Shown piece after piece: positions 1-9,687 of a stretch of 64,000 nucleotides of DNA. Made by a program: the position numbers and the translations under genes. Origin of the DNA: Actinomycetota bacterium (GTDB lineage: Bacteria > Actinomycetota > Acidimicrobiia > Acidimicrobiales > Microtrichaceae). The stretch covers positions 1 to 64,000 of the forward strand of contig JADJBW010000017.1 of the NCBI GenBank assembly GCA_016703525.1, in the 5' to 3' direction. Numbering within the stretch: the first letter of the stretch is position 1; the number at the start of each line of letters is the position of its first letter. The notes under the pieces were generated by a model. It was not told the origin of the DNA. It did not search any database and was given only the letters and a program-made list of their open reading frames with translations.

Positions 1-35
1 GGTGCGTGTTGACTGGCTCTCAACGTCGGGGCTTC

Positions 36-56
36 CTTCTACACTTGCTTCTACAC
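36..56. repeat. Family C arm-type direct repeat, copy 1
   Basis: CTTCTACAC occurs at 36-44 and again at 48-56, a 12-bp period. Similar pairs (CTTCTAAC) lie at 25657, 36894 and 44303, each within about 160 bp of a tRNA 3' fragment. Tandem sites of this kind at the end of an element are typical arm sites of tyrosine integrases. Here they lie upstream of the tRNA fragment, so this is probably the right end of an element that starts before the window. Confidence 0.5.
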
Positions 57-166
57 CGCGGACCGGGATCACCGGGTCCGCAGTAGCCAGGCCGGTACGT
101 CGAATGCGAGAAACCCCTGCCCAGAGGTACGAGACGGGACAGGACGGGACGAGGGGAGGGGTCGGA

Positions 167-218
<52 letters not shown>

Positions 219-231
219 TCCAGAATCCAGT

Positions 232-257
232 AACGGCGGGCTTTTCAGCCCGCCGTT
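232..257. terminator. Hairpin downstream of tRNA fragment
   Basis: AACGGCGGGC pairs perfectly with GCCCGCCGTT around a 6-nt loop (TTTTCA). It lies 13 bp after the CCA end of the tRNA fragment, where a tRNA terminator is expected, and also faces the end of the minus-strand integrase. There is no strong T tract on either side. Confidence 0.55.
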
Positions 258-288
258 GTGGTTCCCGGAGGCGGTCGATCGGCATGTG

Positions 289-312
289 TCTGCCAGATTG
301 TCTGCCGGATCT
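289..312. repeat. Family B arm-type direct repeat, copy 1
   Basis: TCTGCCAGATTG at 289-300 is followed directly by TCTGCCGGATCT, again a 12-bp period. Related pairs lie at 25411-25434, 115 bp before att site 2, and at 43474-43497. Their presence at both ends of the 219-25592 segment suggests they are the arm sites of the integrase at 354-1523. Confidence 0.45.
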
Positions 313-353
313 GCGGAATCGTGTCTCCGAGCGTCTGCCCGAAAACCCGAAGG

Positions 354-1523
354 TCATTGAGGGCGTGGCGGCTCGTCGGCTGCGAACACGAGGTCGTGGA
401 ACAGCTGTGCCGCTTCGGCCTGCATGCCGGGGATGACGTGGGCGTAGACGTCCATCGTGAACGCCACCGTCGCATGGCCGAGGCGTTCGGACACGACCTT
501 CGGGGGCGCCCCGGCCTTGAGGAGCAAGGTGGCGTGGGTGTGACGCAGGTCGTGGAATCGGATGCGCGGAACATCGGTTCGGAGAACCCGTCGTTCGTAC
601 GCCTGGCGCACGTTGTCGGGGTGGAAGTTGGTCCCGTCGGGCTTGGTGAATGCCAGCTCTGAGGAGCCCGGAAGCCCGAGGACGCGTCGTTGCTCGGCTT
701 GTGCGCGCTTGTGCGACGCGAGCACCTCGAGGGTGTGGCGGTCGAGGTCGACGGTGCGCTGGCCACGTCGCGTCTTGGGTTGGGATTCGATGACCTCGCC
801 GGCGACGGAGATGATCGCCCGGCGAACTGACAGGCACCGTCCGTCGAAGTCGACGTCGCGCCACCGCAGTCCGAGTACCTCACCACGTCGCATGCCCGTG
901 TTGGCGGCGAGGTACCAGATCGGCCAGTGGTGGTGGTCCTGGTTCGAGTCGAGGAAGTGCCGGAGTTCGGGCCCGGTCCAGTACCGGATCGAATCGGTGT
1001 CGGTCGGTCGGACCCGGGGTGGCTTCGCGGACGCGGCAGGATTGGTCCGCAGGTACAGGAGGTCTACGGCGTCGTCGAACGCCTTGTGCAGCGCCACGTG
1101 GACGTTGCGGACCGATTTGGCCGACAGGCCGCCGTCTCCGTTCCGGCGGCCGTCGGTCAGCAGGCCGGTGTAGAAGCGGGTCAGGTCGATCGGCCGGATC
1201 ATCTGGAGGCGGGCATCGCCCAAGTGAGGAAGGACATGGTTGACCAGGTTGCGGCGGTACGACTCGTAGGTGGAGTGGCGCAGCTCATTGCGCACCGAGG
1301 GCAGCCACTCGTCGATCAGGTACACCCGGAGTGTCATCTCGTCGGCTTCGACGTGACGGTTCGTTTCGTGCTCGGTGAGCAGCGTCGCCAGCAGATGTTG
1401 TGCCGCGCGTTTCGTCGTCCCGGCTCGATGCCAGCGTCGCTGCCGCTTGCCGGTCAATCGATCGGCGCCGTGGTCGATCACGACGAAGTAGGTGCCGCGA
1501 CGTTGGGTGATCCATCCATTCAT
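354..1523 (-). CDS. Tyrosine recombinase (phage-type integrase)
   Basis: This 389-residue tyrosine recombinase should integrate and excise the element at the adjacent tRNA fragment. It has an N-terminal AP2-like/SAM-like DNA-binding region (WITQRRGTYFVVIDHG...), a core-binding domain (about 80-190) and a C-terminal catalytic domain. The catalytic residues are visible: Arg in NTGMRRGEVLGL, then HDLRHTHATLL and the ERLGHATVAFTMDVYAH stretch holding the nucleophile Tyr. I chose the ATG at 1523, which starts the typical integrase N-terminus; an open frame continues upstream to 1709 but overlaps the excisionase gene. The stop lies 135 bp from the tRNA 3' fragment. It is intact, unlike its relative at 30082-31267. 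Confidence 0.93.
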   Translation of the reverse strand: MNGWITQRRGTYFVVIDHGADRLTGKRQRRWHRAGTTKRAAQHLLATLLTEHETNRHVEADEMTLRVYLIDEWLPSVRNELRHSTYESYRRNLVNHVLPHLGDARLQMIRPIDLTRFYTGLLTDGRRNGDGGLSAKSVRNVHVALHKAFDDAVDLLYLRTNPAASAKPPRVRPTDTDSIRYWTGPELRHFLDSNQDHHHWPIWYLAANTGMRRGEVLGLRWRDVDFDGRCLSVRRAIISVAGEVIESQPKTRRGQRTVDLDRHTLEVLASHKRAQAEQRRVLGLPGSSELAFTKPDGTNFHPDNVRQAYERRVLRTDVPRIRFHDLRHTHATLLLKAGAPPKVVSERLGHATVAFTMDVYAHVIPGMQAEAAQLFHDLVFAADEPPRPQ

Positions 1524-1539
1524 CGGACTGGTCTCCTGA

Positions 1540-1800
1540 TCAGAGGGGCAGCTGACCCTGGGCGGGATGCTGCGATCGGGGAGACCGGGAACCGGTGAGA
1601 GCGGCCTCGCCTTCATCAGGTGCGATGTGAGCGGCGAGCCATCGGGTCGGCACCAGGATTCGTCGGCCGACCCGCAGCGACGGTAGCTCACCGGACCGTA
1701 CCGACGCATAGACGGTCTTTCGATCGAGGCCGAGGATCTCGGCGACCTCGTCGACGCTCAGCGTGGGCCGACTCGTCGGGTCTGGCAGGTGGTTGCTCAT
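1540..1800 (-). CDS. Excisionase-like HTH DNA-binding protein
   Basis: An 86-residue protein with one winged-helix/HTH_17 domain at about 13-62: LSVDEVAEILGLDRKTVYAS, then RVGRRILVPTRWLAAHI. Such proteins next to an integrase usually act as recombination directionality factors that bend the att DNA and favour excision. It lies directly upstream of the integrase on the same strand with a 16-bp gap, so the two are probably co-transcribed. The tail after residue 65 is low in structure. A plain regulator of the integrase promoter is an alternative. Confidence 0.85.
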   Translation of the reverse strand: MSNHLPDPTSRPTLSVDEVAEILGLDRKTVYASVRSGELPSLRVGRRILVPTRWLAAHIAPDEGEAALTGSRSPRSQHPAQGQLPL

Positions 1801-2169
1801 ACACCCCTAAGCGCGCGCGACCGCCCTCCGCCAGCACCGCTGCGCATCTCAATTGACGCTGCCGAGTCAAGGACGAGGGCGCTCGTGGGCGATGGCGACC
1901 TTGGTCACCCCTGACTGTGAGTATCCGGCGCCGGTTCGGCTTCGGTGCTGGGCTGGTGTCGATGACCGCTGGTGTGACTCCATCCTGACTGGCTTCGTGC
2001 CCTGAATGGACCTGTCCTTCCGCGGTTGTCGGCACCGGCCCGGTCGGAAGTGTGGCCTGATCAGGAGCTTGACCGTCGGGGTGTCCGCCCCGGCGTGTCC
2101 CATCACAGTCCTGCTGTCTTCCTCCCGGACCGGAACCAACTCACGTCCTCCAACCAAAGGAAGAAACGC
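1801..2169 (+). other. Non-coding left end of IS110-type element
   Basis: I see no gene here. The stretch ends directly at the remnant IS110 transposase and includes C/G-rich hairpin-forming DNA (for example around 1930-1960 and 2070-2100). In IS110-group elements the non-coding sequence upstream of the recombinase gene encodes a structured bridge RNA, and the left end of this copy should lie within this stretch. The exact element boundary is not visible because no flanking repeats are evident. Confidence 0.4.
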
Positions 2170-3183
2170 ATGACCATGCTGTCAGACGACGCCGATTCGT
2201 CATCGGCGTCGACACCCATCGAGACACGCTCACCGCGTCGGTAGTCCATGCTGGCACTGGCGGGCATCGCGTCACAGAGTCCCCGACTCCGGGCGGGACT
2301 CGCTGAGCTCGTCGCGTTCGCGACACCACCCAGGCCGACGGTGTGGGCGGTCGAGGGCACAGGCAGCTACGGCGCGGCCTCACACGATTCCTCGCTGGGC
2401 GCGACGAGCGAGTCGTGGAGACCGAACGACCCCTCCGTTCGTCGCGGCGACACGGCAAGTCTGACGAGCTCGACGCGATCAAAGGCGCTCGCGACACACT
2501 CGCAGCCGACCACCTCGCGCAACCCCGCCAGCGTGGCGAACGCGCCGCTCTCGCAGCATTGCTGGTGACTCGACGGTCCGCTGTCGACGCCGCGCACGGC
2601 CGCAAACAGCTCCAGCGCGTCATCACCGCACCTGCCGCTTCGGGAGCGGTTCCACAGTCAGCCGCCGACGCTGTGACCGTCGCTCAACACCTTGGCACAC
2701 CGCCCACACATCGAAACCGCCACCGCGATCACGGTCATGGTCTCCCTCGCGCGGCGGATCCGAGCCCTTGATGCTGAAGCCCGCGTCCACGAGAAGGCGA
2801 TGCGCTGTCTCATCGAAGCATGGCGCCCGGATCTTCTCGAGGAGGTCGGCGTTGGCACCATCGTCGCCGCCACGATCTTGTGTGCATGGTCGCATCCGGG
2901 CGGTTCCGGTCCGAAGCCGCATTGGCGCTCGCCGGTGTTGCTCGATCCCGGCGTCGTCGGGGCTCACGACCCGGCACCGCCTCAACCGCTCCGGCGACCG
3001 CAAACTCAACTCGGCGATCTACACGATCGTGATCTCGAGGCTGCACTACGACCCCGCCACCCGCGCGTACGCGGCCCGCCGCAAAACGGAAGGCAAGACC
3101 GGACCTGAGACCCGCCGATGCCTCCAGCGCTACATCGCACGCGACATCTACCGGCTCCTGGAGAACCCACCAACAACCACTTG
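2170..3183 (+). pseudogene. IS110-family transposase, frameshifted remnant
   Basis: IS110 recombinases have an N-terminal RuvC-like DEDD domain and a C-terminal domain with a catalytic Ser. Here the N-terminal motif FVIGVDTHRDTLTASVV can be read near 2190-2250. The C-terminal block RHRLNRSGDRKLNSAIYTI through RRCLQRYIARDIYRLLE is read near 2960-3170. The pieces sit in different frames with stops between them, so at least three frame changes have inactivated the gene. The ATG at 2170 follows a weak AAGGAAGAAA. The sequence after the stop (TTGACGTTCATAGGAGCG) resembles the usual right flank of actinobacterial IS110 copies. Confidence 0.85.
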
Positions 3184-3997
3184 ACGTTCATAGGAGCGTC
3201 CATGGTGGGTTCCGCCGACCAACCACCTGACCATCGACCTGACCAAGCGGCACGGTGGCCGTCGAGAACGGCGCTCGCTCGCATTGCGAAGACCACCCGC
3301 CGCTACCTCCTGCGCTCGCCGACCCGAGGTTGCGCGGCCGCGAATGACGCTCGTGGGCCGAAACCCCGCTGTCGGCACGCCGGGAGCGATCGAGGATTCG
3401 CTTCGCTCTGTCGGGACCCGAGAAGGCCGTGCAGCCAGGCAGCGCACCCGAGCGCCGCCCGCCCTCAGCGAAGCTCCAGAAGCCGACCAAGGACCGTTGG
3501 AGCGCGCTTCCTGCGTCGGCTCGTGCGCGCTGCCGTCGGTCGCTCCACCGCGTCGAGCGCCGAACGCGCGAACCCCCGATTCGCGCTCAGGGACCGTGGT
3601 CAGGAAGTGGCACAGACTGGCTTGTTCCGCAAGCGGAACAAGCTGAGGGGGTGGCGGATGGGAATGACTGGTGACAGCGGTGGCGATCGGCGCGGTTGCA
3701 ATGGGGGCTGGGGCACTCGACCGAGCGCTGGACAACGTCGGGCTCGGGCTCTGTGGTGTCGACCGTCGCCACGACGGACTCCTCATGACGCGCATTGCTG
3801 TTCCGCGGTAGCAATAGCTGCGGGGCGTTGAGCTGGACTCGGGCGTGGCGGTGATGACCCCGTGAGTTCGTGGTCGGCACAACGTCGTTCGTCGTTCGAG
3901 ACGCGGAGATGCCGCGGAGTTCGAAAACGACAGAAGTTGCTCGTTGCTCCGGCGCTGGAACAGGGCATCGGCGGTGGGGCTGCCTTGATGGTTGAGG
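3184..3997. other. No gene seen; one perfect short hairpin
   Basis: About 800 bp between the dead IS110 and the TetR gene hold only open frames with atypical, arginine-rich translations on both strands, and I support none. The one clear structure is an inverted repeat at 3621-3642: CTTGTTCCGC and GCGGAACAAG separated by AA. It could be an operator or an insertion-sequence end, but no partner copy was found in the window. Confidence 0.5.
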
Positions 3998-4606
3998 TCA
4001 GCGCATGCGGCTCAAGCCAACGCCGAGTTGATCGAAGGACCGCTGGACGAGGTCGGGGAGCGGGCCATCTTCGATGTTCAAGAGCCAGTGCTGGAGCGAG
4101 GCCCGCATGACGGCGAGCGCGGTTGCGGCAAGAAGGCGCGGCATGGGGTCGCCCGGGTCGGCCTCGAGGCGGCGAGTGAGGGCATCGGCCAGAGCCTGCT
4201 CCCAACCGGCCTGGAGTTGCAGGCTGCGCGCGGCCACCGACGGGCTGGTGGCCATGATCGTGAACCGTCTCCGAATGCGACTCTCCTCGGCCTCGTAGTC
4301 GTCGGCGACGGTGGCGAAGGACGAACGGAGGGCCTCCCAAGCGGGTTCCGCGGCCGGCCGTCGGTCGAGTTCCTCGAGGATTCGCCGCAGTCGGTCCGTG
4401 TAGTCAGCGAGGACGAGGTCGTCCTTCGTCGCGAAGTACGAGAAGAAGGTGCGCGGTGCGAGGTCGGCAGCGGCGGCGATCTGCTCGATCGTGGTCTTCT
4501 CGAACCCGTTTCGCTCGAACAGTTCGACGGCGACATCCGCCAACCGTGTCCGCCGTTCGAGCTTCTTCCGTTCTCTCAATCCGGTCGACTTGGTCGCTTC
4601 CGCCAT
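3998..4606 (-). CDS. TetR-family transcriptional regulator
   Basis: A 202-residue repressor. Residues about 13-60 form the TetR HTH (RRTRLADVAVELFERNGFEK, TTIEQIAAAADLAPRTFFSYF); the rest is an all-helical ligand domain with no recognisable ligand signature. It is divergent from the MMPL exporter at 4683 across a 76-bp gap holding a 13-bp palindrome. The layout is that of a local repressor of an efflux pump. The ATG at 4606 gives the standard family length. Confidence 0.92.
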   Translation of the reverse strand: MAEATKSTGLRERKKLERRTRLADVAVELFERNGFEKTTIEQIAAAADLAPRTFFSYFATKDDLVLADYTDRLRRILEELDRRPAAEPAWEALRSSFATVADDYEAEESRIRRRFTIMATSPSVAARSLQLQAGWEQALADALTRRLEADPGDPMPRLLAATALAVMRASLQHWLLNIEDGPLPDLVQRSFDQLGVGLSRMR

Positions 4607-4642
4607 GGCGCCAGCCTAGCAAAGTCCACATCGGTTGCAAAA

Positions 4643-4655
4643 TGCAGTGACTGCA
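4643..4655. promoter_or_regulatory. Candidate TetR operator
   Basis: TGCAGTGACTGCA is a perfect 13-bp palindrome about a central base, between the divergent tetR and MMPL genes and 27 bp before the MMPL start codon. Palindromes in this position are usual TetR targets. No second copy was seen in the window. Confidence 0.45.
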
Positions 4656-4682
4656 GCTAAACTTCATTCGAGGAGGCTCGTC

Positions 4683-6881
4683 ATGTCGAACATGCTGGAG
4701 CGGTTGGGTCGGTGGGTGGCAGTACACCATCGGCTGGTACTGGTCGTATGGGTTGTCGGATTGGTCGCCCTCATCGGGTCGAACCGGATCAGTGGCGGTG
4801 ATGCAATCGACGACTTCCAAGTACCGGGAGTGGAATCTCAGGCGGCGGTTGATCTGTTGGAAGAGCGGTTCCCACAACGGGCCGGCGCAACCGCCATGGT
4901 CGTGTTCCACGTGCGTGACGGCGCCGTCACCGCTCCCGCCGCCGCGAGCGATCGCCACGACCATTGCCGCCGTGCGAGCGCTCGACCACGTTCTTGTCGT
5001 GACCGAACCACTCGCCGGGCCGCGGTCGATCTCCCCGGACGCCTCTACGGCGTTCGCTGCGGTTCAGTTCGACGCCTCGACTGCCGACCTGGGCCGCGAC
5101 GTACTGGACGCGTTGACCGACACCGCCGGTCCCGCCGAGTCGGCTGAAGTTCAGGTCGAGTTCGGCGGCGAGCTCCCGACCGTACTGAAGGAACGGTCCG
5201 AAGGGCCCGCCGAGATGATCGGTATCATTGCTGCACTCATCGTTCTGTTCTTCATGTTCCGATCGCTCGTAGCGACCGTGATGCCGTTGGGCGTCGCGAT
5301 CGTCGGACTCGCTGCAGGCCTGTCGATCGTCGGTCTGCTGAGCGGCGTTATCGACATCCCGTCGATCGCACCGCGACTCGGCACCATGATCGGCCTCGGT
5401 GTCGGGATCGACTACGCGTTGTTCCTCCTCAGCAGACATCGCGACCAGTTGGCTGAGGGTATGGACGTCGTCGAGTCGATCGCCAGAACTAATGCCACCG
5501 CCGGTCAAGCCGTCGTTGTCGCCGGAGGCACGGTGATGGTGGCGATCCTCGGCCTGCAGATGGCGGGCATTCCGTTCGTCGCCGCACTCGGCTACTCCGC
5601 GTCGATCGTCGTCGCGGTCGCCGTGCTGGTTGCGATCACTCTTCTTCCCGCGCTGCTCGGCGTCGCCGGTCGCCGCGTACTCCGACGCTCCGACCGCGAC
5701 GGCACGGTCGACGATCACGCGAACGTCGAGCACAGTGGGTGGGTGCGATGGGAAACGATGGGTGGCGCATCACCCCTGGCGCAGTGGCATCGCAGCGACG
5801 GCGGTGCTCGTCACGCTCGCGATCCCGGTGCTCGACATGCGTCTCGGCCAAGCCGATGCCGGCACCGACCCGGTCACCACCACGCACCGGCGCGCCTACG
5901 ACCTCCTCGCGGCGGGCTTCGGCGACGGGTTCAACGGACCGTTACTCATAGCCATCGATCTCGGCACCAACGCAGACCCCGGGGTCACCCAACAGATCGC
6001 GTCCGCGATCGCCGCTGACCCGGGCGTGCGCGGTGTCGCCCCCAGAGCTCAACGCCGCCGGTGACACCGGGCTGCTCACGGCGATCCCCACCACCAAGCC
6101 TCAAGACCAGGCCACCAGCGCCCTGGTCCACCGACTCCGCGTCGACCTCATCCCCGCGGCCACCGCGGGGACCGGCGCGCACGCGCTGGTCGGCGGACCC
6201 ACTGCAAGATTCATCGACCAGTCCGACAAGATCGCCGATCGACTCCCGTGGTTCATCGCCACAGTCGTGTCGCTGTCGTTCCTCCTGCTGATGACCGTGT
6301 TCCGGTCGATCCTCGTCCCGCTCAAAGCCGCGATACTGAACTTGCTGTCGATCGGCGCGGCGTACGGCGTGGTTGTTGCCGTGTTCCAATGGGGGTGGGG
6401 GAGGTCGCTCATCGGTCTCGACGAGGCCGTGCCCATAGCGTCGTTTGTGCCGATGATGATGTTCGCCATCCTCTTCGGCCTGTCGATGGACTACGAGGTG
6501 TTCATCCTCTCCCGCATTCGTGAGGAATACCATCGCGGCCATAGCAACATCGACAGCGTCGTCGAGGGCCTCGGAGCCACGGCGAAGGTCATCACAGCAG
6601 CTGCGCTGATCATGATCAGCGTCTTTCTCGGGTTCGTCGCGAGCGATGACCCCGTGGTCAAGATGATGGGAGTTGGTCTCGCCACCGCCGTCGCCGTCGA
6701 CGCGACCATCGTTCGCATGATCCTCGTCCCATCCACAATGGCGCTCGTCGGCGACCCGAACTGGTGGCTGCCACGCTGGCTGGACCGCATCCTGCCCCAC
6801 ATCGACATCGAGATCGACGACGACACGGTGCCCGGCGGCGAGACCGTCGCTGATCGCAGCACCGAAGGAGCGACCCAGTGA
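4683..6881 (+). pseudogene. MMPL/RND-family exporter, several frameshifts
   Basis: MMPL proteins are about 700-750-residue inner-membrane proton-driven exporters with two 6-helix bundles. Both halves are recognisable. The first has LERLGRWVAVHHRLVLVVWV and GLGVGIDYALFLLSRHRDQL; the second has ILFGLSMDYEVFILSRIREE. The frame changes near 4930, near 5745 and near 6040, so no single frame spans the gene. The start ATG at 4683 follows AGGAGG at 4671-4676. The total span (2199 bp) equals the expected full length, so damage is by small indels and not deletion. It probably exported a lipid or drug under the divergent TetR regulator. The end overlaps the next gene by 4 bp. Confidence 0.88.
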
Positions 6882-7243
6882 GCACACGAGGACTCCCCGC
6901 CGGGCTCGAACACGTCCGGACCACCGACGTGTTTGACAACACCACCGTGCCCGCCGGCCTGCTGCGGGCCCACCGGGTCGCCGACGGCGTGTGGGGAAAC
7001 CTGGTGGTGCACAGCGGGGTCGTCGTCTTTGTGTTCGACGACGACCCCGACCATCCGGTGACCGTCGGGTCCGGCCACAGCGTTGCCATCCCGCCGGCTC
7101 GCCAACACCATCTCGAGCTCGACCGGCCGGCCACGTTCGCCGTCGAGTTCCATCGCGTCCCCACGGCTTCCGCCCCTGCGATCGGGACCGAGAGCTCCGC
7201 CTTCGATCGGGGCAGCGGTGACCGCGACGGCCGTGACGGGTAG
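6878..7243 (+). CDS. DUF1971 (YeaR/TehB-like cupin) protein
   Basis: A 121-residue small beta-barrel protein of the DUF1971 type. It has the family start LPAGLEHVRTTDVF, the core GVWGNLVVHSGVVVFVF and the closing IPPARQHHLEL...FAVEFHRVP. E. coli YeaR, of this family, is induced by nitrate and NO, but its biochemical role is not settled. The gene overlaps the MMPL end by an ATGA. A second DUF1971 gene at 10640-10975 lies in the nitrate reductase operon. The last 25 residues look disordered. Confidence 0.75.
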   Translation: MSTRGLPAGLEHVRTTDVFDNTTVPAGLLRAHRVADGVWGNLVVHSGVVVFVFDDDPDHPVTVGSGHSVAIPPARQHHLELDRPATFAVEFHRVPTASAPAIGTESSAFDRGSGDRDGRDG

Positions 7244-7340
7244 GGCGGTGTAGGGTCGGCCCGGTGGTGCCGCTGGGGCCACGATGACGTCGTTTGCTCC
7301 GGACCTCGGCAGCCGCCGCCCTTGAGGGAAGTGGGATGCC

Positions 7341-7667
7341 ATGAGCTCGATGGAGACGCTGACCGAAGCGGCGCAACGCCTGCGCCACGCCGGGTTCGTT
7401 GCCGACCTGCGGGCCACCGCCGAGGGCGACCTCCTCTGTCGGTCGTGCGGGGCGATCCACGCGTCGGAGTTGTCGGAGGTGCGGGAAACGGTTCGGTTCG
7501 AGGGAGACTCGAACCCCGATGACGAGGCGATCCTGCTCGCTCTCTCGTATCCGAACGGTTGTCTCGGCCAGTTCAGCGCTGCCTTCGGACCGGGGACGTC
7601 CATCTCCGATGCGCTGGTGATGGGCCGGCTCACGAACTCCCGGAGTGACGGAGTCACGCCCTCATGA
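7341..7667 (+). CDS. Small conserved hypothetical with CxxC
   Basis: A 108-residue protein of unknown function. It opens with an amphipathic helix (LTEAAQRLRHAGFVADLRAT), then LLCRSCGAIHASEL, whose CxxC could bind a metal or form a disulfide, then a beta-rich stretch (VRFEGDSNPDDEAILLALSY). Its stop overlaps the start of the NuoF-like gene by ATGA, so the two are translationally coupled. I do not recognise the family with confidence. It resembles short proteins misannotated as phosphoribosylpyrophosphate synthetase. Confidence 0.7.
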   Translation: MSSMETLTEAAQRLRHAGFVADLRATAEGDLLCRSCGAIHASELSEVRETVRFEGDSNPDDEAILLALSYPNGCLGQFSAAFGPGTSISDALVMGRLTNSRSDGVTPS

Positions 7668-9037
7668 CGCTGCCCGTGGTGTTGCCGGCCGAACCCCTGT
7701 TGTCGATCGAGGACTACCTGCGAACCGGCGGCGGAGTCGGCCTTCGAGTCGCACGTGAGTACGGGCCCGACGCGACCATCGACGAGGTCACTGCTGCCGG
7801 ACTGACGGGGCGCGGCGGCGGTGGATTCTCGACGGGGGCGAAGTGGCGGTCGATCCGTGACGCGGGCGGTGGGCGCCGCTATGTGGTCGCGAACGGTGCG
7901 GAGGGCGAACCGGCCACGTTCAAGGACCGCATGCTGATGCGTCGGGACCCGTTCCGGATCGTCGAGGGCGCAGCCATCGCAGCGCTGGCGATCGGCGCCG
8001 ACGACGTGTACCTGGCGACGAAAGCGTCGTTCACCGTCGAGGCGGCGAACCTGCGCCATGCGACGGAAGAACTCGGACGACTCGGATTTCTCGATGGGCT
8101 CGACGTCACCGTCGTGGGCGGGCCCGACGAGTACCTGTTCGGCGAGGAGAAGGCACTGCTCGAGGTGATCGAGGGACGTGAGCCGCTCCCGCGCCAGTTG
8201 CCGCCGTGGCAGCACGGGCTGTTCGCCACGGTTGCGATCGGTTGGGAGTCGGGAACCCCACGAGCGGGTGAGGAGCCGACCAGCAATCCGACGCTCGTGA
8301 ACAACGTCGAAACGCTGGCCGCCGCGACCCACATCCTCGAGCGCGGCGCGGAGTGGTTCCGGTCGATGGGCACGGTCGATTCGCCCGGGACGGTCCTCGT
8401 GACCGTCGTGGGTGATGTGGTGCGCCCGGGGGTCCACGAGGTCGAGATGGGCACCCCGTTCAGCGATGTGCTGGCGCGTTGCGGCGGGCCGCTTCCAGGG
8501 CGCGCGTTCAAGGCGGCCTTCTCGGGCGTGTCCAACGCCGTGCTCCTCGCGGCCGACTTCGACGTGGCGCTGACGCAACGTGATCTCGTCGCCCGGGATT
8601 CGGGTCTGGGAGCGGCAGGGTTCGTCGTCTACGACGACCGTCGCTCCATGCTCGCGGTTGCTCGGGAGTTCAGCCGATTCCTCTCCGTGGAATCCTGCGG
8701 CCAGTGCCCGCCCTGCAAGCGTGGGAGTCTCTCGATCACCGAGGTCCTCGTCGACATCGACAGCGGCCGGGGCAGCGACGCCGACCTCGGACGCCTCAAC
8801 TCGTTGCTGCGGTCGGTCACCGACGCCAATCGGTGCTACCTCGGCACGGAGGAACAGATCGTCGTGTCGTCCATCCTCCGCGCCTTTCCCGAGGACATCG
8901 CTGCAGGCATCGAGGGGGTCGGGCCGGCGTCGTCACGAATCATGATCCCGCTCATCCATGACCTGCTCGACGACGGCACCGTCGTGTACGACGAACGCCA
9001 TCAGTACAAGCGACCCGACTGGACCTACGACAGCTGA
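7664..9037 (+). CDS. NuoF-like NADH-binding flavoprotein (diaphorase)
   Basis: A 457-residue homologue of NuoF / formate dehydrogenase beta. Motifs in order are the FMN site GRGGGGFSTGAKW (about 48-60), the NADH site NGAEGEPATFKDR (about 78-90), VNNVETLAAATHI, a SLBB-like region and the 4Fe-4S site ESCGQCPPCKRG with a distant NRCYLG Cys. It should pass electrons from NADH through FMN to an iron-sulfur cluster. No NuoE or NuoG partner lies nearby. The closest possible partners are the nitrate reductase subunits at 12-16 kb on the opposite strand, which is only an inference. Confidence 0.88.
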   Translation: MTLPVVLPAEPLLSIEDYLRTGGGVGLRVAREYGPDATIDEVTAAGLTGRGGGGFSTGAKWRSIRDAGGGRRYVVANGAEGEPATFKDRMLMRRDPFRIVEGAAIAALAIGADDVYLATKASFTVEAANLRHATEELGRLGFLDGLDVTVVGGPDEYLFGEEKALLEVIEGREPLPRQLPPWQHGLFATVAIGWESGTPRAGEEPTSNPTLVNNVETLAAATHILERGAEWFRSMGTVDSPGTVLVTVVGDVVRPGVHEVEMGTPFSDVLARCGGPLPGRAFKAAFSGVSNAVLLAADFDVALTQRDLVARDSGLGAAGFVVYDDRRSMLAVAREFSRFLSVESCGQCPPCKRGSLSITEVLVDIDSGRGSDADLGRLNSLLRSVTDANRCYLGTEEQIVVSSILRAFPEDIAAGIEGVGPASSRIMIPLIHDLLDDGTVVYDERHQYKRPDWTYDS

Positions 9038-9060
9038 AGTCGGGTCGGTACCCTGTCGAT

Positions 9061-9663
9061 GTGGGCGACAATGGATGGCTGCGGATGATTGAGGAGAACC
9101 CGGGTCATTCGGCGTGGTACATCGAGCGATTTCGGTCGATGGCTGCACAAGGTCGGGATCTCGATGGCGAGGCCCGGCTCGTCGACGCGATGGTTCCGCG
9201 CAGCGCCCGGGTGCTCGACGCCGGGTGTGGCCCCGGGCGGGTCGGCGGTCGCCTCGCAGCGCTCGGACATCACGTGGTCGGCGTCGACATCGACCCCGAA
9301 CTGATCGCAGCAGCAGAGCGGGATCACCCCGGACCTCGTTGGCTGGCTCGTGACCTCGCAGTACTCGACCTTGCCTCCGACGGCGTGTCTGTTCAGTTCG
9401 ACCTCATCGTGTCGGCGGGCAACGTGATGACCTTCCTCGATCCCGACACCCGCCGTGACGTTCTCGGTCGACTGCTCGCGCACCTCGCTCCGGACGGTCG
9501 AGTCGTGATCGGGTTCGGAGCAGGGCGAGGGTATGAGTTCGACGACTTCTTCGCCGATGCAACCTCGGCGGGCCTTCGGAGCGAGCTCAGCCTGTCGTCA
9601 TGGGATCTTCGGTCCTTCGACCCGACCTCGGCGTTCCTGGTGGCGGTTCTGGCTGCTGCCTGA
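9061..9663 (+). CDS. Class I SAM-dependent methyltransferase
   Basis: A 200-residue Rossmann methyltransferase. Motif I is VLDAGCGPGRVGGRLAALGH (about 52-70), motif II is VVGVDIDPELI, and motif IV lies in FDLIVSAGNVMTFL. The start is the GTG at 9061, giving MGDNGWLRMIEENPGHSAWY, a start typical of this family. The gene follows the NuoF-like gene after 23 bp and may be in its operon. The substrate cannot be told from sequence. The end faces the minus-strand N-oxide operon. Confidence 0.85.
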   Translation: MGDNGWLRMIEENPGHSAWYIERFRSMAAQGRDLDGEARLVDAMVPRSARVLDAGCGPGRVGGRLAALGHHVVGVDIDPELIAAAERDHPGPRWLARDLAVLDLASDGVSVQFDLIVSAGNVMTFLDPDTRRDVLGRLLAHLAPDGRVVIGFGAGRGYEFDDFFADATSAGLRSELSLSSWDLRSFDPTSAFLVAVLAAA

Positions 9664-9687
9664 CTGGCCCCGAGTGCCGGCGCGCTG

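Noticed and set aside
3205..3880. Several 100-240-codon frames on both strands
   Set aside because: The translations are Arg/Ser/Pro-rich with no motifs, overlap each other and lack ribosome sites. They are typical random frames of high-GC DNA.
6491..8578. 695-codon open frame on the minus strand
   Set aside because: It is antisense to the MMPL, DUF1971 and NuoF-like genes, whose family motifs are unmistakable; the translation has no recognisable feature.
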